Assembly: GCA_014804785.1 (NCBI GenBank)
Contig: JAAUZD010000043.1
Location: 124,001-188,000 of the forward strand
Direction: 5' to 3'
Length of the DNA: 64,000 nucleotides
Source: Lachnospiraceae bacterium
GTDB taxonomy: Bacteria; Bacillota; Clostridia; Lachnospirales; Lachnospiraceae
Part shown: piece after piece, positions 59,225-64,000 of the stretch
Position numbering within the stretch: position 1 is the first letter of the stretch
How the letters are laid out: every line of letters begins with the position of its first letter
The notes under the pieces: model-generated
Databases searched by the model: none
What the model saw: only the letters and a program-made list of their open reading frames with translations
Told to the model about the DNA's origin: nothing
Made by a program: the position numbers and the translations under genes

Positions 59225-60202
59225 ATGAAGATTTGTGTTATTGGTTTAGGCTCAATGGGGAGAAGAAGAATAAGGCTGCTAAAGCTGCTTTTTGAGAACT
59301 TGACTATTATAGGGATAGACAGCAACATGGAAAGGGTAAATAGTGTAGCTGATGAATATGGAATGGAATGTTACCCAGCATTGGCAGATGTTTCTCAAAA
59401 GTTGGATTGTGCTTTTGTATGCACGTCGCCACAGTTTCATGCATCAATCATTAAAGAATGTCTTGAAAATAATCTTCATGTCTTTTCAGAAATCAATCTG
59501 ATTGATGACTTGTATGATGAAAATATCAAATTGGCAAAACAGAAAGAAAAAGTATTATTCCTTTCATCTACGCCTTTATATAAGGACGAGATGCAAATAA
59601 TTGACGATAGGATTAAGCAGAATGGTAAGCTGTGCGCATATCAGTATCATGTGGGGCAATATCTGCCGGACTGGCATCCGTGGGATAGCTTAAAAGATTT
59701 TTTTGTAAGTAATAAAAATACCAATGGGTGCAGAGAACTTTTGGCAATTGAGCTCCCTTGGATACAGAACACATTTGGAGAAATAAAAACTGTACATGTA
59801 GTGAAAGCGAAACTTACTGATTTAAAGCTGGATTTTTTTGATACATATTTTATTCATGTGGAACATTTAAATGGGAATATTGGTAATCTGACGGTGGATG
59901 TTGTGAGCAGACAGGCAGTTAGAAGGTTAGAAGTTTTTAATGAGGATTTATATTTTAGGTGGGATGGAACGCCGGAAACGATGTTTGAAAAAGATGTTGT
60001 ATCAGGAGAATTAAAACAGATATCAGCAGGAAAGTATATTCATCAGGAAGAATACAGTGAATCCATTAATGAGTATGCATATATGAAGGAAATAGAAGAA
60101 TTTTTTGAGGTAATAAAGGGAAAGAAACCTATATATAGCTTTGATAAGGATAAAGAAATTTTAAAGATAATTGATGAAATTGAGAATGAGGTAATGAATT
60201 GA
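59225..60202 (+). CDS. Gfo/Idh/MocA oxidoreductase 1
   Basis: VIGLGSMGRRRIRLLK, FVCTSPQFHASIIKECLENNLHVFSE. Confidence 0.87.
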   Translation: MKICVIGLGSMGRRRIRLLKLLFENLTIIGIDSNMERVNSVADEYGMECYPALADVSQKLDCAFVCTSPQFHASIIKECLENNLHVFSEINLIDDLYDENIKLAKQKEKVLFLSSTPLYKDEMQIIDDRIKQNGKLCAYQYHVGQYLPDWHPWDSLKDFFVSNKNTNGCRELLAIELPWIQNTFGEIKTVHVVKAKLTDLKLDFFDTYFIHVEHLNGNIGNLTVDVVSRQAVRRLEVFNEDLYFRWDGTPETMFEKDVVSGELKQISAGKYIHQEEYSESINEYAYMKEIEEFFEVIKGKKPIYSFDKDKEILKIIDEIENEVMN

Positions 60203-61137
60203 AAGTTTGCATGATAGGTCTTGGATCTATAGGAAAACGACATTTGGAAAATTTAACCAGAGTATTAGAAAAAAGCAGAATTGAATATCAGATAGATGCT
60301 TTGAGATACAATCATACAGCATTACCGGAACGGTGGGATAATATTATTTCACAACAGTATTATCACATAGATGAATTGCCGGATGACTATGACATTATAT
60401 TTGTGACAAATCCGACGTCATTACACTATGACACAATTAACAATACAATCGAAAAAACAAAGCACATGTTTATAGAAAAGCCTGTTTTTGAATCGATTAC
60501 TTACAGTATAGATAAACTGCACTTAAAAAAACATAGCATTTATTATGTTGCATGTCCGCTGAGGCATAAAAAAATTATGCAATACATTAAACAGAATATT
60601 ATAGTTCATGAGAAAATTATATCTGCAAGAGTTATTTCCACATCATATTTGCCATCATGGAGGAAAGAGGTGGATTACAGGGCTGTGTATTCAGCAAAGA
60701 AGGCTTTGGGCGGTGGGGTGACGAAAGATTTAATTCACGAATGGGATTATGTAGTATATCTGTTTGGAAAGCCTGAAAGAGTAATGCATATAAAAGGTCA
60801 TCTGTCGAATTTGGAGATAGACAGTGATGACATATCTATATATATGGCTCAATATCCGGACATGTTTGTAGAGATGCACTTGGACTATATTGGACATAAA
60901 ACAGAACGTATTTTACAGATGTTTACAAATCATAAAAGAATAGATGCTGATTTGATTTCTAATACAGTGTATGAATATGAGAATAATGAATTAACAAACA
61001 GGATGGAGTTTCCAGAAGAAGACTGCTATATAAATGAGTTGGAGTATTTTCTGGATTGCATATGGAAGATGCAGGAAAATATGAATACGATAGCGGATGC
61101 ATATAATACGCTAAAAATTGCTTTGACGGAGGAGTAA
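60199..61137 (+). CDS. Gfo/Idh/MocA oxidoreductase 2
   Basis: MIGLGSIGKRHLENL, FVTNPTSLHYDTINNTIEKTKHMFIEKPVFES. Confidence 0.85.
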   Translation: MKVCMIGLGSIGKRHLENLTRVLEKSRIEYQIDALRYNHTALPERWDNIISQQYYHIDELPDDYDIIFVTNPTSLHYDTINNTIEKTKHMFIEKPVFESITYSIDKLHLKKHSIYYVACPLRHKKIMQYIKQNIIVHEKIISARVISTSYLPSWRKEVDYRAVYSAKKALGGGVTKDLIHEWDYVVYLFGKPERVMHIKGHLSNLEIDSDDISIYMAQYPDMFVEMHLDYIGHKTERILQMFTNHKRIDADLISNTVYEYENNELTNRMEFPEEDCYINELEYFLDCIWKMQENMNTIADAYNTLKIALTEE

Positions 61138-61146
61138 GATGAAACG

Positions 61147-61887
61147 ATGAATATATTATTTACAGTGTGTGCAAGGGCTGGATCCAAGGGAGTTGTAGGG
61201 AAGAATGTTATAATGTTTTGCGGACGACCAATTGTACACTATACATTGGAAATATATGAAAAATATGTGAAAAAATACGGTGGTAATCAAAACATAATTG
61301 ATTTGGCTGTAAATACGGACAGCAAACGGCTTTTGGAACAGATTGATAGTAAGGAGACAGAATATATATTTGTAAAAAGAAAAGATGAATTGGCAGGAGA
61401 TATTGTTGCGAAGGGAGAGGTTATAAGAGACACGCTTTTGGAAGTGGAAAAAAATAAAAATTGTGAATACGAATTGGTAGTTGACTTGGATCTTACTTCA
61501 CCATTAAGAACATTGGAGGATGTTGAAGGAACCATTTGTCAGGTGACGCAGAATGAAAAATGTAATTTTGCTTATAGTGTTGTGGAGTCTAGGAGAAGTC
61601 CGTATTTTAATATGGTATGTAAAAATGAAACAGGATTTTATGATAGGGTTATTTCGTCTAACTATACTGCGAGACAGCAGACACCTGAATGTTTCGATAT
61701 GAATGCTTCTATATACGTGTATGATAGGGACTATTTATTACATATGAACATTGAAAATAGACATGCGCTGGTATGGAAAATGGAGGACAGTGTTGTTTTA
61801 GATATAGATAGTGAGAATGATTTGAAGGTTATGGAAGTATTGACAAGGTATTATTGGGAACAAGGGAAATATTTGGATATTAAGTAA
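61147..61887 (+). CDS. neuA: CMP-nonulosonate cytidylyltransferase
   Basis: ARAGSKGVVGKNVIMFCGRPIVHYTLE; DLDLTSPLRTLEDVEG. Confidence 0.92.
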   Translation: MNILFTVCARAGSKGVVGKNVIMFCGRPIVHYTLEIYEKYVKKYGGNQNIIDLAVNTDSKRLLEQIDSKETEYIFVKRKDELAGDIVAKGEVIRDTLLEVEKNKNCEYELVVDLDLTSPLRTLEDVEGTICQVTQNEKCNFAYSVVESRRSPYFNMVCKNETGFYDRVISSNYTARQQTPECFDMNASIYVYDRDYLLHMNIENRHALVWKMEDSVVLDIDSENDLKVMEVLTRYYWEQGKYLDIK

Positions 61888-61905
61888 TGCAGGGAGAAAG
61901 AATCT

Positions 61906-63249
61906 ATGGCGAATGTATATATTGTACATTGTATTGACACTGAAGGACCTCTTTATGAGGATAAGGGTGTCATATTTGAACAGATAAAGAAAATATTTGG
62001 AATTGAAATTGAAAATACACAAAAAAATTATGAGTTGTTGCAAAGTGGTCTTTTAGATTGCGGAGAAAACGCAGAAGGAGTTAAGAATTTACTGAAAAAT
62101 CATAAAGTGGTAACAAAGGGTTCGTGGAATGAAATTGATAGGATGTTGGAGAAAATAACGACATATAATTTTAGGCATGAATTAAATGATTCAGATGGGA
62201 AGGGTTGGATTTATAATTGGTTTTGCATGGATCATGTTGGATTTTGGGGTGAAAATCCGAGGAAAAGAGATTCGGGACACCACAAAATATATGATCATTA
62301 TGTTTCGCTAGTACAAGCGCAAAAAATGGGGGATTTAGTCGAATTTCATCATCATCCTGTATCTTTTTCGGGAAATTACCATGATTCCGGAACTGCGTAC
62401 TGGGGACGGGATACGTTGAATCAAATATTTGCAAGAAAGATAATTGATAGAGGGTGGTTTCCAAGTGTATACAGACCGGGATTTCACACAGAACGCCCTG
62501 ATTCTCATTGGTTTTTAGAGCAGTGGATTCCATTTGATTATGGAAACCAAGCAACTGATTGCACAGACAATGAACAAATTGATTTAGGTGACGGTAGATT
62601 TGGTGACTGGAGATATGCACCTAAAGAGTGGTTTCCATATCATCCAAGTCATGATAATTATCAACTAAAAGGCAATTGCCATAGATGGATAACAAGATGT
62701 CTAAATATGAAAGCACGAATTAGGGAATTGAGACAGGATGATGTTAATGATGCATTTAAGTCAGCGTCAGAAGGTCAGGACACAATTTTAGCATTCACGA
62801 ATCATGACTATAAAGACATGGAGGAAGAGATTGGTAAAGTAAGAGAAATGATTCGAAAAGCTAGTGTTCAGTATAAGGATGTAAAGTTTGTATATTCAGA
62901 TGCACTGAATGCTATGCGGAAAGTATTGAAACTACAGAGCGAAAAAATAGGACTGGAAATAAAGATGAATTTAAGCACTTTTCCTAGTAAGTTAATAATA
63001 ACTGCTGAAAATAATATTTTTGGTCCCCAACCATTTCTCGCGATAAAAACAAAAGCGGGTAAGTATTATTGGGATAATTTAGATTTTGTCGATAGGAATA
63101 AGTGGAGTTATACATTTGATAATAATACGTTTTCATATGATGATGTTGAAATAATAGGTGTGGCTTCAAATAATAATTATGGTGAAACAGAAATATTATG
63201 TTATGATTGTTTGAAAAATGCATATAAAAAAATGGTATTGAATGAATAA
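61906..63249 (+). CDS. Polysaccharide-deacetylase-fold-like protein (CE4-like, tentative)
   Basis: HCIDTEGP, VEFHHHPVSFSG, YRPGFHTE. Confidence 0.55.
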   Translation: MANVYIVHCIDTEGPLYEDKGVIFEQIKKIFGIEIENTQKNYELLQSGLLDCGENAEGVKNLLKNHKVVTKGSWNEIDRMLEKITTYNFRHELNDSDGKGWIYNWFCMDHVGFWGENPRKRDSGHHKIYDHYVSLVQAQKMGDLVEFHHHPVSFSGNYHDSGTAYWGRDTLNQIFARKIIDRGWFPSVYRPGFHTERPDSHWFLEQWIPFDYGNQATDCTDNEQIDLGDGRFGDWRYAPKEWFPYHPSHDNYQLKGNCHRWITRCLNMKARIRELRQDDVNDAFKSASEGQDTILAFTNHDYKDMEEEIGKVREMIRKASVQYKDVKFVYSDALNAMRKVLKLQSEKIGLEIKMNLSTFPSKLIITAENNIFGPQPFLAIKTKAGKYYWDNLDFVDRNKWSYTFDNNTFSYDDVEIIGVASNNNYGETEILCYDCLKNAYKKMVLNE

Positions 63250-63306
63250 ATAAATCATTAAGTTATTTTATAGATTTATGAATTTTGGAATTGGGGGATT
63301 AAGAAT

Positions 63307-64000
63307 ATGGACAATACAAATAATAAAGAATATTGGAATGATTATGTTACATATTGGGAGAATAGAGTAAAAGATACTAATGAAGGAAAAGAAGTAAAGG
63401 ATAAGACTAATGATGATTCAATTTTAGAGGCGTATTTTGAAAAACTAGATGTAAAAAAAGACGAGGTTTTGTTGGATTATGGATGTGGATCAGGACGATT
63501 ATACACAATATATAACAAAGAGTATGGAAAGGGGGATAATTACTTTGGAATAGATGTCTCAGGAGTATGTCTAGAACATGCTCAAGAGAAAAATAAAAGA
63601 TTGTCTATAGGAAAAAATTTGAAAGAATTTGATGGATTGCATATTCCGTTTAATGATAGTTATTTTGACAAGATAATATGTTTTGGTGTCTTTGACGCAT
63701 GTAATCAGGAAAAAGTTATTGAAGAGTTGTTTAGAGTATTAAAAAAGGGTGGAAGGTTATTGATTACAGGAAAAAACAATAAGTATTATGAAGATGATAA
63801 AGCAGCTTTAGTGGCTGAAGTAAATGCGCGTAAAAAAGGACATCCCAATTACTTTACAGATGTACATGATTTTACAATTCAATTAAAACAACATAACGTG
63901 AAAGTGCTTGAAAAATATTATTTTTTAAGAAGAGGTGATTTCCCAAGAAATCAAGCAGTACAAGAAATACCTGAAATATTTTATGAGTGGGCATATATAA
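63307..64000 (+). CDS. Class I SAM-dependent methyltransferase, cut by window end
   Basis: VLLDYGCGSGRLYTI motif I; frame open to base 64000. Confidence 0.82.
   Translation, partial: MDNTNNKEYWNDYVTYWENRVKDTNEGKEVKDKTNDDSILEAYFEKLDVKKDEVLLDYGCGSGRLYTIYNKEYGKGDNYFGIDVSGVCLEHAQEKNKRLSIGKNLKEFDGLHIPFNDSYFDKIICFGVFDACNQEKVIEELFRVLKKGGRLLITGKNNKYYEDDKAALVAEVNARKKGHPNYFTDVHDFTIQLKQHNVKVLEKYYFLRRGDFPRNQAVQEIPEIFYEWAYI

Overview
AT-leaning Firmicutes (Clostridia/Lachnospiraceae-like) chromosomal window, mostly coding on the + strand. (1) 1-14.5 kb: surface polysaccharide locus: dTDP-rhamnose genes, Wzm/Wzt-type ABC exporter, methyltransferase, several family-2 glycosyltransferases, phosphosugar mutase. 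(2) 14.5-16.3 kb, minus strand: HindIII-like type II restriction-modification pair with an intact methyltransferase, but an endonuclease frame that has no usable start codon. (3) 16.6-22.8 kb: G-rich minus-strand tract, polyprenyl-phosphate sugar transferase, LCP protein, glycosyltransferase, HtrA protease. (4) 22.8-23.2 kb: 369-bp foldback element with 92-bp near-identical inverted arms. (5) 23.3-39 kb: mostly housekeeping and sporulation genes (pyrC-pyrK-pyrD, SipL-like, ispE, murI, trigger-factor-like lipoprotein, NlpC/P60, ClpX, S8 protease). (6) 39-45.3 kb: acyltransferase with in-frame 15-bp tandem repeats, SH3/SGNH lipoprotein, two divergent multi-TM proteins. (7) 45.4-51 kb: LspA-like protein, GntR/ABC operon with a frameshifted permease, aldolase, FeFe-hydrogenase/MCP fusion, Rpn-family remnant. 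(8) 51.3-64 kb: AT-rich nonulosonic (legionaminic-like) acid locus with formyltransferase, PIG-L deacetylase and two Gfo/Idh oxidoreductases but no aminotransferase in the window. Family calls are from motif recognition and memory; no database search was run. No CRISPR array, rRNA or tRNA was recognised.
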